Assembly: GCA_963971285.1 (NCBI GenBank)
Contig: OZ020258.1
Location: forward strand, 13,660,614 to 13,724,613
Direction: 5' to 3'
Length of the DNA stretch: 64,000 nucleotides
From: Astropecten irregularis
Taxonomy: Eukaryota > Echinodermata > Asteroidea > Paxillosida > Astropectinidae
Of the stretch, positions 1 to 11,249 are shown piece after piece (position 1 is the stretch's first letter; the number at the start of each line of letters is the position of its first letter). A program made the position numbers and the translations under genes. The notes below the pieces were generated by a model. The model worked only from the letters and a program-made list of their open reading frames with translations. It ran no database searches and was not told the origin of the DNA.

Positions 1-514
1 AATGTTTATTCTATATGCCTTTTTATTGGTACCTCTTAAATATGTACATCTCTGCCTTCTACGTTTTTCTTCGCATTCACAAAGAAATAATCAAATGAAC
101 AAACTAATTCTGGAGAAGATTTTCAAGGCAGCTGTATACATATTAGGAACAAAGCTTGCTTTTTATACCAAAATGAAACGACAATGCAAGTTATATACTG
201 CTCTCAGCTACAATAATATCGTCAAAATTTATAAAATGAGCTTCGATACTAGCAGGATCTTCATCGAAGGCTAAAGATAAAGATAAATATCCTGCTTGTA
301 TCGGAACCGCGTCGGGCCCTCTTAACTCCAAGTTATATTTTATAACAATGACATATAAAGTATGAATGCTTACAATTGTATGCTATGACAGCTTGCGAAA
401 TTAAAAACATTGTCTGATTTAAGGGGAAAAACTTCTTCAAACATCCAACTAATAATGACTCGACACAACAATACTTATACTAAACGTGAATATGTATCAA
501 CCTAAGAGGTCTAT

Positions 515-822
515 TTAAGGTAGAATCATCCTTTGGATTTTGCCAAAGAAATGCAGATTCATGGGCAAAAATATCAAGGAAAATACAGGAACAGTCATCT
601 GTGAACATTTCAGTCCCATACGGTGCCCACTTTTTGAGAAAACAGTGAAAACGGCCACAGTATTTCGTATGTCTTTAAAAGATCAAAAATAATGTTGGTC
701 ACTGGTTTTTCTCTTTTCTGGATAAGTATATTTCTACCATCACCATTTTATACCCTGCGTTATAGGTAAATCTACGAAGATTTATGTTTCGGTATGCTAC
801 CAAAGTATGATACTACCTTTAA
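515..822. mobile_element. TTAA-flanked short inverted-repeat element (family K1)
   Basis: Begins TTAA-GGTAGAATCAT and ends in the inverse, ATGATACTACC-TTTAA. Other copies have consensus ends AGGTAATATCATACTTTGG. The interior is shared with 18582-18950, 28867-29232, 33783-34110, 34664-35028, 47886-48215 and 56906-57267. TTAA target duplication plus short inverted ends, with no coding capacity, suggests a Kolobok- or piggyBac-type non-autonomous element. Confidence 0.65.
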
Positions 823-907
823 AGGCTATTCTTCAATTTGATCACCCATCAAAAAAATCGTATCACAAAATTAGTGGTATGATACATGCATCACGTCAGG
901 GAAAAAA

Positions 908-1173
908 TTAGTTCATAGTATAGATTAGGACACCACTGCTCGGAGTCACCTCTATGTCTGCTGAGGTGACGTTGTGAAGATGACACTGTCCGGTACCCAG
1001 TGCAAAGTCAAAGGAGAAACATTCAGCATACAGGATGCAGAGCTGAGCACAGAGCAGGGAAGATTTGGTCATCTTGGTCTTCAGAGGCTGGTTGTTTCCA
1101 ATTTGCCCTCCCTTGTACACGAGTTTGAAACTCTGGCGGCTATTAATAAACTTGCCAAAGCAAGGGCCTTGAC
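908..1173 (-). CDS. PAN/apple terminal exon of gene A
   Basis: Acceptor atcag, then GQGPCFGKF, SFKL, GGQIGNNQPL, CAQLCILYAECFSFDF, GTGQCHLHNV and VLIYTMN followed by TAA. Six cysteines are spaced as in PAN/apple domains. Homologous exons: 18231-18496, 35123-35388 and 56550-56815. The last 50 or so residues are almost identical in all four, while the first 35 vary. Confidence 0.8.
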
Positions 1174-1261
1174 CTGATACAAAAACAAAACAAATGCAGC
1201 CGGTGTAGGAAATTTTAGAGATTAATTATAAATTTAGCTACTAATAATAACAACTTGGGAG

Positions 1262-1560
1262 GCTAATTATCCTTACTCGCAGCTGGGGTGCTGAATTGCG
1301 AAGGATGCGACTAGCAGGCTCTCATGGGCGCCCTTGGCTGCCAGCCACATCAACCCATATAAGATCACGGAGTACAGTCTGAGATCGAAAGTGTTTGATT
1401 TTCGTTGAGGGAGGAAAACCGGAGAACCCGGAGAAAAACCCTCGAAGCATAGGAAAGAACCAACGCACAACTCTACTCACATATGACCCAAGCTGGGATC
1501 AAACCTTGGCCACATTGGTGGGAGGTGAGTGCCTAACGCACTTACTAACGCACTAACATC
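1262..1560 (-). repeat. tRNA-like SINE copy (gene A intron)
   Basis: Read on the minus strand, a B-box-like stretch (ggttTGATCCC) near 1490-1500 is followed by a conserved body (TCTCAGACTGTACTCCGTGA near 1365-1385) and ends near 1262. The copy at 35468-35840 has the better B-box, GGGTTCGATCCC. The A box is weak here. Intronic, last intron of gene A. Confidence 0.5.
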
Positions 1561-3424
1561 AAGCACAGCTCCATAATGTTTGCATTGCAACATAAATATT
1601 AAAACACTCCGTATCGATGGCAGTCGAGTTGAAAACTAAGCTCATCGAAATCATGCATAATTCATGAAGGGCTAATCACAAGTTATATCTTTGATACTTA
1701 TTCTTAATTGAACAGATCTATGCACAGATCTATCCTTGAAGGAGTAACTAAATATTTTACCAATTTTAAATGGATGAGGACTAACTCCATATAAATACAT
1801 TATGATTTATCTTACCAAGGACAATTCCGATGTAAGTGTATGGCAAGAACTGTGTGCTCAAAATCTATTCAAATTGAGAGTCTAAAACGTGGGTAGTGGG
1901 AACACGGACGGGATACGAACCTGCGATTTGATGCGTGGAATTAGGGCTTCGTGTGGTATGGTCCTGTGGTCTTTCAGAGGTAACCAGTTTCTGAGTGACA
2001 GACGAAGCTGTTCAAAGGAGTGATCGAAAAAATAAACAGGATTAAAGGGTTCCTGCAGTGCTTTTTACAGTCATGTTATTCTATTGGCTTCATACAGAGA
2101 ATTTACTGGCAGATAATTAATGGCAAGTCTTAGTTTGGTTTCAAACCAGAATTTGGTTTTCCTTTAAATGGCTTTACAAAATGGGGGATTTTCATGCATG
2201 CTCTTGTAGGGAACCAAAGGCAACCTTGACCCACAGAAATGGTTTGGCAAAATAAATTACACCACCAGATGAGCGAAAGGAACATAATCGGCAAAACAAA
2301 ATCTATTGAGGAGGAAGAGGTCCGTCCAAAAACTTATAAAACAACCCCAACTTTTTGTGCACAATTCAATTGGGTTACTGCTCTTAGTTAATAACTAGAT
2401 GACATCACCGTTTTGCTCATGAATATGGAGAACAAAAACAAAAAACAGCTGCTTTGTTGCACTCGTTCAAGCCATAATGTTCCTATTGCACAGACCCTTT
2501 GAGAATAGGAACGGGAACTAAAGCCTCATCATGTGCATGCTTAATTAAGTGGAATGTAATCAAACATGAACCGGCTTGCTATCACATCACATCAACACAT
2601 AAGCGCATTTTTTCGGCTTACCTGGTGATGACGTATCCATATTGGCCTCAGTCGAACCTATTGTGGAGAGTTGCTGTGGGTTCTCGGATGTAAGCTTTCC
2701 ACTGGCCGTCGAAACTGTTAAATAAGACATCCAGTAATAAAAGGAAATAAGAAGCTGAGAAACGTATGTAGTCAAACAGCCTTGCCATCACAACACATTT
2801 TGTCTGGCTAACCTGATGTAGACGTTTCAATATTGGTCTCAGATGGGTCTAGTGTGAAGAGTTGGTCTGAGTTATGGGACGTATGCCATTCGCTGACTGT
2901 CGAAACTGTTAAATAAGACATCCAGTAATAAAAGGAAATAAGAAGCTGAGAAACGTATCTAGTCAAGCATTTTTGCCGTCACATCAACAAATAAACGTCT
3001 TTTCTTGCGTACCTGATAAGGTAGACGTATACATATTTGCCTCAGACGACCCTCGTGTGGAGAGTTCCTGTGAATCTGTTAAAAGTGTTATCAAGTAATT
3101 AGATAAAATTGGAAGATGACAAACTTATCTAGTCCCTCAATTTGAAAGCATCTTCTAACTTTTTTCTTTGATCACTTTTCAATGACGTTAAATTAATCCA
3201 GTCATCATTTTCCCAAGTTGTGGCAATTTGATGATTATTAATTATTTAGCAAACAAAATAGGCCCATTAGTTCTTCTAAAAAGAAGTGTCGAGGCTCACG
3301 AGTGTTTTCTACTAAAGACATCAAACTTAATTCCTATAATAAAATTGCGTCCACCCACACGAATACAGAAATATGGCTTAAATATTGTATCAATATTGTA
3401 TATTTGTTTTGTGTATTTGTGTTG

Positions 3425-3830
3425 TGTATTTTGTATTGTTTATTTGTATTGACAATGTATTGATATTGAATGTATTGATATTGCATTGATATTGAATTAA
3501 TATTGTATTGATATTGCATTGATATTATATTGATATTTGATTGATATTGCATTGATATTGTATTGATATTAAATTGATATTTGATTGATATTGCATTGAT
3601 ATTGTATTGATATTGTATTGATATTGTATTGATATTATATTGATATTTGATTGATATTGCATTGATATTGCATTGATATTATATTGATATTTGATTGATA
3701 TTGCATTGATATTGTATTGATATTGTATTGATATTGTATTGATATTGTACTGATATTGTGTTGATATTGTATTGATATTGTTTTGATATTGTACTGATAT
3801 TGTACTGATATTGTATTGATATTGTATTAG
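3425..3830. repeat. 11-bp minisatellite (TTGATATTGTA)n, gene A intron
   Basis: Tandem units of TTGATATTGTA with variants (GCA, TTTGA). Three units equal 33 bases, so the minus strand appears open and would encode repeating QYQYNINTISI, which is a by-product. The same array lies at 37690-38015 in gene B, shorter. It sits between linker exons 1 and 2. Confidence 0.9.
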
Positions 3831-4107
3831 CATCACTGGTGATATCTCATATTTTTAGGCTTACCCGGTGAGCTTGTGGACGATTCCATATTGTCATCAA
3901 TAGTGTAGGGTAATGCGGAATTGCCTTCAGAGCTGTGTGTAGTCAGCTTCTCACTGACGGACCAAGCAGTAGGCCCTTAGTCATCAAGATAAACACGGGA
4001 AAGGAAAATGACAGAAATGTATTGAAACTAGGCATTTATGGCTGTTGTAAACAGCACATAAGGCTTTTCCGCATACGATATAAATTGCTTCTCAACGTAT
4101 TAATATT

Positions 4108-4440
4108 AATGTGTCACAACAAAAGAACTTCCCCTATATTGATATTTGGCAAAACAATCGTGATCCTAGCTCTTACCATTTTTAAATGAGGAGCTACTTC
4201 CTGTTTGACAGGAAGTAGAGGTCATAGAGATCAAGCAATGTGTCACAAAGAAAGACCTTGCCTAACATTGTCATTTGATGAAAGAATCATGATTCTAGCT
4301 CTTACCACTTTTAAATGAGGAGCTACATACTTCCTGTTTGACTTGAAGTAGATGTCCCAGAGGTCAAGCAATGTGTCACAAAGAAAGACTCTCCTAACAT
4401 TGACATTTGTCGAAAGAATCACCTTGATAACTCAAACGGT
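4108..4440. repeat. Tandem ~133-bp repeat, gene A intron
   Basis: Two to three copies of a unit containing GATTCTAGCTCTTACCA, AAATGAGGAGCTAC, TTCCTGTTTGAC and CAATGTGTCACAAAGAAAGA. Present likewise at about 38290-38610; a diverged single copy is near 47515-47640. Confidence 0.7.
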
Positions 4441-4700
4441 TGATTTTTTTAGATTTTAATTATTAAATCTAAATTACTTGTAATTTAGCACCTGATGGCG
4501 TCGTGATTACGTAAATGTTGGGAACGCATTTACCCTATAGGGACTTTACATGGACCAAGTTTTGTTTAGATTGACTGCTTAAAAGTGACCAAAGTGGGTG
4601 TCCGAACAAAACGTGTGCAAAGTCTATGGGCCGTGACGACAAGAAGAAGAAGAGGAAGAAAAACTAAACAAAAATCCGAACAAAAATAAAGGCTTTTCAC

Positions 4701-5001
4701 CAGGCGCTGTTCTACGGGGGGGGGCTAGGGGGGGGGGGGCTGTAGCCCCAAAATATTTTGTCTAGCCCCCCCAAAAAAATGCAAGTGAAAAAAAAAAATT
4801 CTTGAAAATACGGGATGTTTTCAGTTATTAAGCGCCAATTACATAAAAACGCGTTGTGTGGCCTGTGCATGTTTTTCGACCCCTAATAAGACATTAGAAA
4901 CGAGTGTTAGAAGAACCCAAAATATTGGGTCTTCTAGCCCCCCAAAAAAAAATAATGGCTCTTTTAGCCCCAAAAAATTTTTGGCTCTAGAACCGCGCCT
5001 G
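4701..5001. mobile_element. hAT-type non-autonomous element with empty site in the duplicate
   Basis: Ends CAGGCGCTGTTCTA and (inverse) CAGGCGCGGTTCTA, flanked by the 8-bp direct repeat CTTTTCAC (4693-4700 and 5002-5009). The duplicate carries a single CTTTTCAC at 38875-38882 with no insertion. 8-bp duplications and CAGG...-type ends fit hAT. The interior is rich in G or C runs and has no coding capacity. A related end is at 48445-48460. Confidence 0.8.
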
Positions 5002-5074
5002 CTTTTCACTGACGCGAAAAAGCCAATGATAACAGTTTCAAACTCGAAGTCAGCCAATAAATCAAGGCTACCTG

Positions 5075-5209
5075 GAGTCGATTTCACGATGTGCCACAAT
5101 TTTGATCGTTTTCGAGTTACGAAGGATAACCCAACAATCCCATCGGCTGCAATGCATCATAAGTCCTCCGATTGATATTAAGTTTCGATGACTTTGGTGA
5201 AATCGACCC
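5075..5209. mobile_element. Harbinger-type MITE, GGGTCGATTTCAC family (H2)
   Basis: Inverted ends GAGTCGATTTCAC / GTGAAATCGACCC flanked by CTG on both sides. The interior is nearly palindromic. Same ends as the autonomous element starting at 58073. Confidence 0.7.
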
Positions 5210-5288
5210 CTGGAGACTTATAGCTATTTGGGCGGAAGCAAAGAATTGCAAGCTGTCATAACAAACTCCAATTGAAGGGCACAATTAC

Positions 5289-5561
5289 CTGGAGTGGTAG
5301 GGTCATTGGAGTGGCATTCGTCATCTGTGTATTCGTCCACTGTAACCTCAGCAAGCCCTAACTCTTTTATACTGACATCAGGATTGGTACGATCAATGTC
5401 CAGTGTCACATATCTGGCCATCCTTGGTGGATCGCACAGGAAAATGATTGTTGCTCCGTCGGAGGACTGTTCTCTGGTTGTTGGTACCCCGCATGGTTGG
5501 TTGTCGGTGTAGTTTGAACTGAGACCAGCTCGTGCTGCTGCATCCGTGAAACCATATTTAC
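5289..5561 (-). CDS. FTP2 third exon of gene A (fucolectin C-terminal half)
   Basis: 273 bases: acceptor tttcag, first codon completed with the preceding exon to give DCCGKYGFTDAAARAG, then SSNYTDNQPCGVP, ATIIFLCDPPRMARYVTLDI and LGLAEVTVDEYTDDEC, ending with a gtaatt donor. These match the end of F5/8C fucolectin domains (RYV...L.EV.V). The gene B counterpart (39163-39435) differs at 6 bases, of which 5 change the amino acid. Confidence 0.8.
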
Positions 5562-6237
5562 CTGAAAATGTCACATAACAACGAACATGAATTTGAGTTT
5601 GTCAAGGCAAGAAGGTCTTAGTGGGCTATACACTGTATGAAGCACACCTTGGGCGGAGAATAAAAGCACATTATGCCTTTATAATCATAACAAAATTAGA
5701 CAAGTCCTGTACTAAATGAGACTTGGTGCTATAGGCTTGGGATTTATTCAGCCACCACCATTTTGTATCCTAAAGTGGAGGTCTTGAGATACATGACGAA
5801 GCTGCTGGAGTCATTTCTTCGGCGTCGTCATTTAGTCCAGTCACCTCAATCCAAATGGTGGTAGCAAAATATAGTCCCAAGAGTAGTCTCAAGTCTATAG
5901 GTTTGTATTAAAGGCCCTATACAATGTGTGGTCCTACATGTAGGCTTATACGAATCTGTGCCTCATCAGGTAATTATCAAACTGTGTGTTTCTCATTTCA
6001 CGTCTTGCAACTCTACCGTAGTTCTACATGTCTTACCACAACAGTCTTGACGGAGGGTAACGTTGACTCTTCCCAAGCAGTGCTCAGATCCCAAGTCTAC
6101 TCTCCACCATGGATGCGAGTCTCTAGCTAAAGATATAATTAGTTGTATAGCTATAAAGTGACACTGGCTGTGGTATGACCGAAGGAAATGTCAATCTTGA
6201 GAATGTCAATCCTAAGTTGGAATTTTGTGTTCAAAAT

Positions 6238-6330
6238 AGGCACGTTCTCACACACCAAATAATTGCGACTATTAGTGCGATTTGGAGCGCGCTCCTCTCT
6301 AGCACATGTACTGAACCAGTTATGTGTCTT
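6238..6330. mobile_element. End of an inverted-repeat element (GCACGTTCTCACACACCAAA)
   Basis: Carries GGCACGTTCTCACACACC and TGCGATTTGGAGCGC, found again in inverse orientation at 27470-27830 and as a copy at 40112-40200. Here only one end is clear. Confidence 0.45.
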
Positions 6331-6849
6331 ATGTAACAATTTCTATTGGTTCCACGTCATTAGTTTCCTACTACACTGTATAAAGAGGCACAACAAGTTC
6401 TTTTCTGTAAGGAAAGTCAGTGAAAGTAAAAGCTCTATTATTTTAAGGCTGACCTGTATGCGAGAACGTATACAAATCCCCATCCAGCGAGTCCTTTGGA
6501 TCACCAAAAACACTGCTTACAGAGATGAGATGTTCGTTGAACGACAAAGGAATTGAAGCTACAAAATATATAAAATAAATAGAAAGACAAAATAAAATAA
6601 AATGCACGTATCTGTTGCCACACGATTTGGAGATCGCGATGTTTCTATGTGCAAACTGCATAGTCAAGGAGCAAAGTTCTGAAAACCCTTTTATTCATGT
6701 GTTAGCTCAACACGTACCCACTACATCTAAGGTCTGACTTCATAAAATGGAAGTTTATACCATTAACAGCTTTGCTAGGTCGTTTGTGGCTTCAAATTGT
6801 GGTATCACTTTTAAGAAAATTTGGTATCATATGAGGAGAAAAAAAGAAG

Positions 6850-7264
6850 AGATTCATAATAATAATACAGTGAATTGCAGTGTAATGATACTAGCAGCCG
6901 ATCTCGCAGAAACATGCCCCAACCCAGGACTCATCCCCAGCCCCGCAGTGCAACATCCTCACCAGGAATTAAACAAGAATCCATCCCAAGGAAGGTGCGA
7001 CACTGCAGCACAAAGAACCAATCCCGAGCTAGGACAAGTCCGGCGAAATCGACCGTCGGTCCTAAACAGATCAACTATTAAATAAGAAAGTTTTGAGGTG
7101 TTTCTTGAAAGCGTCCAGTGACTCTGCAGAACGGAGTTGATAAGGCAGACTGTTCCAAAGGCGAGGTGCATGAGCGTAGAATGCACGATCTCCTGCAGCA
7201 GAGTGCATCTTGGGAACTGCAAGGCGTGTACTGTCTGAACCAGAGCGAAGGCCAGGGCGTCCAG
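6850..7264 (-). mobile_element. LINE (CR1/L2-like) 3' end, gene A intron, left of Harbinger
   Basis: The minus strand encodes the LINE C-terminus ending APRLWNSLPYQLRSAES and FKKHLKTFLFNS, with TAA at 7071. Then comes 3' UTR to about 6850. The reading frame continues at 15113 after the 7.8-kb Harbinger insertion. The duplicate at 40855-41264 is nearly identical and uninterrupted. Confidence 0.85.
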
Positions 7265-7456
7265 TGCCCAATTTCATAGAGCTGCTTAACGGCCGATTTT
7301 TTGCTTAAGCAGGGCGTTTTAGCAAATTTTCATTTCATAGCAACCGTTAAGCAAGGTTTTTTGCTTAAAGCGATAAGCAAAGAAAAAGGAACCTTAACCA
7401 CCGCATTTTCTGCTTAAGCAAGGTCTAACACTAACACTAACGTAGCAACAGTTAAA

Positions 7457-10400
7457 ATGGCCGCTATTCTTCGAAGGCGACGTGAAATTCAGCGGCGAAA
7501 TTATCCAATAGAGAGACAGCGACGAGTTTTCCGCGATAGGCAAAATCCCCTCGAGCTGTTTTCGCCTAGCCAAATCTGGGCACGCTACAGATTTCGCCCA
7601 GCGACCATAGTAAGATTAGTTGACTTGTTGTCCGGCGAGTTGGAGCATCCCACCGACAACAATCACGCTCTACCACCGCTCCTTCAAGTATGTCTAGCGC
7701 TGAGGTATTTGTCTTCGGGCACGTTCGCGATTGTCGTTGGGGATACTTGCCCCATGGTAAGCCCTCCTACGGCATGGCGAGCAATTGACCGCAGCGTCAG
7801 AGCCATAAACAGGGTTCTTAGGAATCATATTCAATTCCCGGATCCCCAAGATCAAGCAACCTTGCATACACTGAAGCAGGGATTTTTCAAGGTTGCCGGT
7901 AAGAAACTACCAGCATTAGCTAAATAACTCAGGCCTACTTTAAAAACAATACCGCCATAACTAGACCTATTTATTATGAATCATTGCAAGCAACAGTTAG
8001 GTGAGCCATGTCTACCACGGTGGGCTATGCATGGGCCTATGTGGATGGCTGGGTGGACTAAACGTCGTTGCGTTCTTCGATTGCAAGGCAACTAATTCAT
8101 TTTAAAAGACAGAGTGAGAATTCCTTAGTTCACTCACCTTTTAATAACACTGAAGAAGACGGTCATTAATATATACTCCACGGTTCAGTATCCCTTGGTA
8201 AAAATGCGGTAGACACCCCTATTTTATTGCATGCAGGCTACTATTACTAATCAAAATCTACTCACTCTGAATCAATGTAACGCTTACGCGTAGACGCCTA
8301 TCAAAATGAACAGTCTAGTACTAGGCAGAATGTAATACATTTTTTGTATTATTACATTTTTTTTGTATAACATTTAAGTTACTTGCCAAAAAGTTTAAGT
8401 ACAGACAAAAGAGGGACTCTAGGAGGTCCCCAGTTTTAGGTGTTTACACACGTGGGTGTGTGGGTGTGGGGGGGGCACTTTTTCAAAGTTATGATTCTGT
8501 ATATTTTCAAATAAATGCTAACTTTAATATAGGCTTTTTCCCGCTCCATTTGACTTTTTCAACGCTTATGCCAGACCCCTCTCTGACGATTGTCGTTTTT
8601 ATTTTCCTCAACCCTAAATATGAATAAATAAATAAGTGAACAAATAAAAATAACCGGGGGGAAGTTTCTCCCTCTCTACCCCAACCCCCTCCTGGATACC
8701 TCGCTTGATGAGCCCCCCCCCCCACTTTCTTATTCAAGGACCCCATCCCGATCAGGTATGGCCATTGGAATCGGTTTTGATTATAACAAGTTGAGACAAA
8801 AGCATAAATAACACTATACTCTTTTATTTATAATCCAATTCAAAATGACCTATAAATATAATAAATACAATAAATATAATGAATACAATAAATTTAATAA
8901 ATATAATAAATATAATTATTACTAATAAATACTGGGAGACGGATGATGGGAGGCGGATAGTGCCACTCAATAAGTCTGAATGCATAGATTTTTGGTCCGC
9001 CTCAAAATATTTTTTGTGGATTGTGTGTAGTGGCACTACCCGTCTTGCGTTTAAAATAGAATATAATTATTAAAATAATACACAATTTGAATTGTCAAAT
9101 TCTGGCAGCGTAGTTCTGAACTATTTCGTTATTATTCCAGGTTTAATTGAAATATGTATATACATCTTCGTTTTATTGCTGTCTTTTAATTTAGTAGGCC
9201 TGGGTTGACTATTAATAATAAAACACTTGTTTCAATTACAGGATTCCCTAATGTGATAGGGGCTGTGGACTGCACACACGTGCGTGTTGAGCCCCCATCG
9301 GAGTATAGAAACGAGTATGTGAACAGGAAAGGATACACATCCCTAAATTGTCAGGTAATAAGGGCGTCCCGTTTTAATTCTATGGTTCCTATTTCCGATT
9401 GACACCATTTCGGTTCGGACTCAACAAAAAAGAAATAAGGATTTTTGTTTAATTTCAGATGATATGTGATCACCGCAAGCGGTTTCTTAATGTGGTCGTG
9501 AAATTTCCTGGGGCTGCACACGATAGCCGAGTTTGGAGAGAAAGCAATATTGGTGTTGCTTTTGAAGCTAGTAAGTATTTCATTATAGCCTCTTTAACTT
9601 TGTTTCAGGGAATACACTCCATAAAACATGGAAACGATATTTAAACTTGCTCCTTTCACTATTTTACAGTCATATGTGAACATGTTGAACTTCTTCTTTA
9701 CACTTTAGACAGATGGCCAAGTTGCATACTATTGGGAGACTCAGGATACTACCAGAGAGTTTTCCTTATGACCCCATATCCAAACCCACAGACAGATGAA
9801 CAAACTACTTACAATACTGTACATGCGGTAACAAGGTAATACAAGTTAGTTCCTTTGCGGATTTTGTCCCTTCTCTGTGTTCTTTTTTTCTCAAATACCG
9901 TGGAATTTGTTTGGGAAGCAAATACTATTTGTACAATCTAAAAAAGGTTGTGACTTTTACATACTGTTTTCATGGGTAAATTCGCTAACAATTGCAAATT
10001 TAACCGATGTTGTACCATCTCTTTTTTCAACATCCTATTTTCCCTAATATTTTTCAGGTCACTCATCGAGCAAACCTTCGGCATAGCAAAGCGAAGGTTT
10101 GCATTAATGAAAACCGGTACAAGAGTTCGCACCATGGGAAAGGCAGCAGCCGAAATTCTTGCTTGCTGCCTGCTCCATAACTATGGAATTGATGAAGGTA
10201 ATGTGGATTGGACTTTCGGTCCCTACCCAATTCTGTGAATTTTATCCATAAATATTATTCTGGGGTTTTCCCTCCCTCCTCTGAAACTGAACATTTCTTC
10301 ATCAACTCTTCACGGGTTCTTCAGACTCGGTGCGATATATGTACAGTTTTAATAGTATATAATTTATGATCTAAAAGGAAGTGTACAACATTTGCTTCTG

Positions 10401-10878
10401 TAATTTTCATAAATGGATGAATTGGGGGCTAGTATAATAGAAACAAAATATTGTTACAATGTTTTGTGTTCGAGATATCTGGGAAAAACCAAGCAAACAG
10501 CAATGTTCCTATACTATGGGAACATTGTTGTTTTGCTTGGTTTAAGTATAGTCTGATCTCCTGACTCAACCTAAGATGAAATAGAGCAATTTTTAAACAT
10601 CTCGGAATTGTTAGGTTAGAGAATCAGTCTCGCTGGTTTGCACCTGTTCATCGACATGCAACCCACAATGTATTTCCATTAACCAGCAACCTTTGTTTGC
10701 ACGTGTTGAAGGTGACCTAATGCCTGAGGAGGAGCACATGATGGAAGATGACCCTGATGGCAACCTTCAACTAGATTACAGAAGAGGGGGGAATGATACC
10801 GCACTTGGACAAGCCATGAGGGATCGTTTAGCTACATCCATTTATCATCACAGGCACCATAGGCAGCTCAATGTGTAA
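7457..10878 (+). CDS. HARBI1-like DDE transposase of Harbinger element 1
   Basis: Exons: 7457-7898 ([14 protein letters not shown]..., helical N-terminal region with [16 protein letters not shown]), 9242-9354 ([19 protein letters not shown]; first catalytic Asp; [13 protein letters not shown]), 9459-9570 ([16 protein letters not shown]), 9709-9835 (LLGDSGYYQ; second Asp), 10058-10197 ([15 protein letters not shown]; catalytic Glu; CLLHNYGID). Phases agree through exon 5. A last exon ending RQLNV and TAA at 10878 is in an open acidic frame from about 10693, but its acceptor does not give a matching phase, so the 3' end is uncertain; read-through of exon 5 would stop at 10238. The DDE triad is complete, so the protein may be active. 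It cuts and pastes the element by the family's known mechanism. Confidence 0.82.
10485..10541. repeat. Short near-perfect hairpin in a transposase intron
   Basis: AACCAAGCAAACAGCAATGTTCC is followed by a short loop and its inverse, GGAACATTGTTGTTTTGCTTGG: arms of about 24 bases with a 6-8 base loop. Size and pairing resemble a small RNA hairpin or a tiny inverted-repeat insertion. Confidence 0.55.
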
Positions 10879-11249
10879 TAAGTGAAACAATCAACATACT
10901 GAAATGTGGATTGTGGAATGTGTCATACTCAATGAAAACTACCCTTTAGTACAAGCAATAACCACCTAAATCCACTCTTTTCTGAAAATTACAGCAAAAT
11001 ATTATATATTTCCTTTAAAGGATGTTACAGCATTGTCTTCACTATATTCCCAATTTAAATTGATGTAATATTTGCATGGGGGAAATGAATATAAATACTT
11101 TTAACTTGTATAACTCCGAAGATGTAGACTCATTATTCTTATTTTAATTTGAGGATGGTATGTCCCTATAACAGTGGCTTAAAGTATACAATAGGAGCGT
11201 CAGTAGGATCAAGGGTAGGAGTGACAGGGGTGTGACACTAGGGCAAAAG

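Larger units (their letters stand above)
908..6558 (-). pseudogene. Gene A: 5'-truncated FTP-linker-PAN lectin copy
   Basis: Exons recognised by homology with gene B: FTP2 6454-6558, 6037-6126, 5289-5561; linkers 3865-3975, 3013-3075, 2813-2905, 2622-2714, 1921-2007; PAN 908-1173 ending in TAA. All splice sites and reading frames look intact, including the linker donor lost in gene B. The signal peptide and FTP1 exons that lie at 44588-48671 in gene B are absent: upstream there is only LINE (interrupted by a Harbinger), then minisatellite, then the end of gene C. The loss is explained by a deletion joining LINE sequence near 16420 to the minisatellite. Without a start and leader the copy is probably non-functional unless an unseen promoter or first exon is used. 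FTP2 keeps RQDCCG and HPWWRVDLGSEHCLG. Confidence 0.75.

Noticed and set aside
1..333. Small protein LILEKIFKAAVYILGTK present twice (also at 34170)
   Set aside because: Conserved only because it lies in the duplicated block next to a GGGCCC-type repeat end; no start context or domain.
974..1177. Plus-strand frames opposite the PAN exons (also 18297 and 56616)
   Set aside because: They mirror the conserved PAN exons; PAN cysteines and splice sites are on the minus strand.
3525..3836. Repeat protein QYQYNINTISI
   Set aside because: Direct consequence of the 11-bp minisatellite (33 bp per three units); it lies in an intron.
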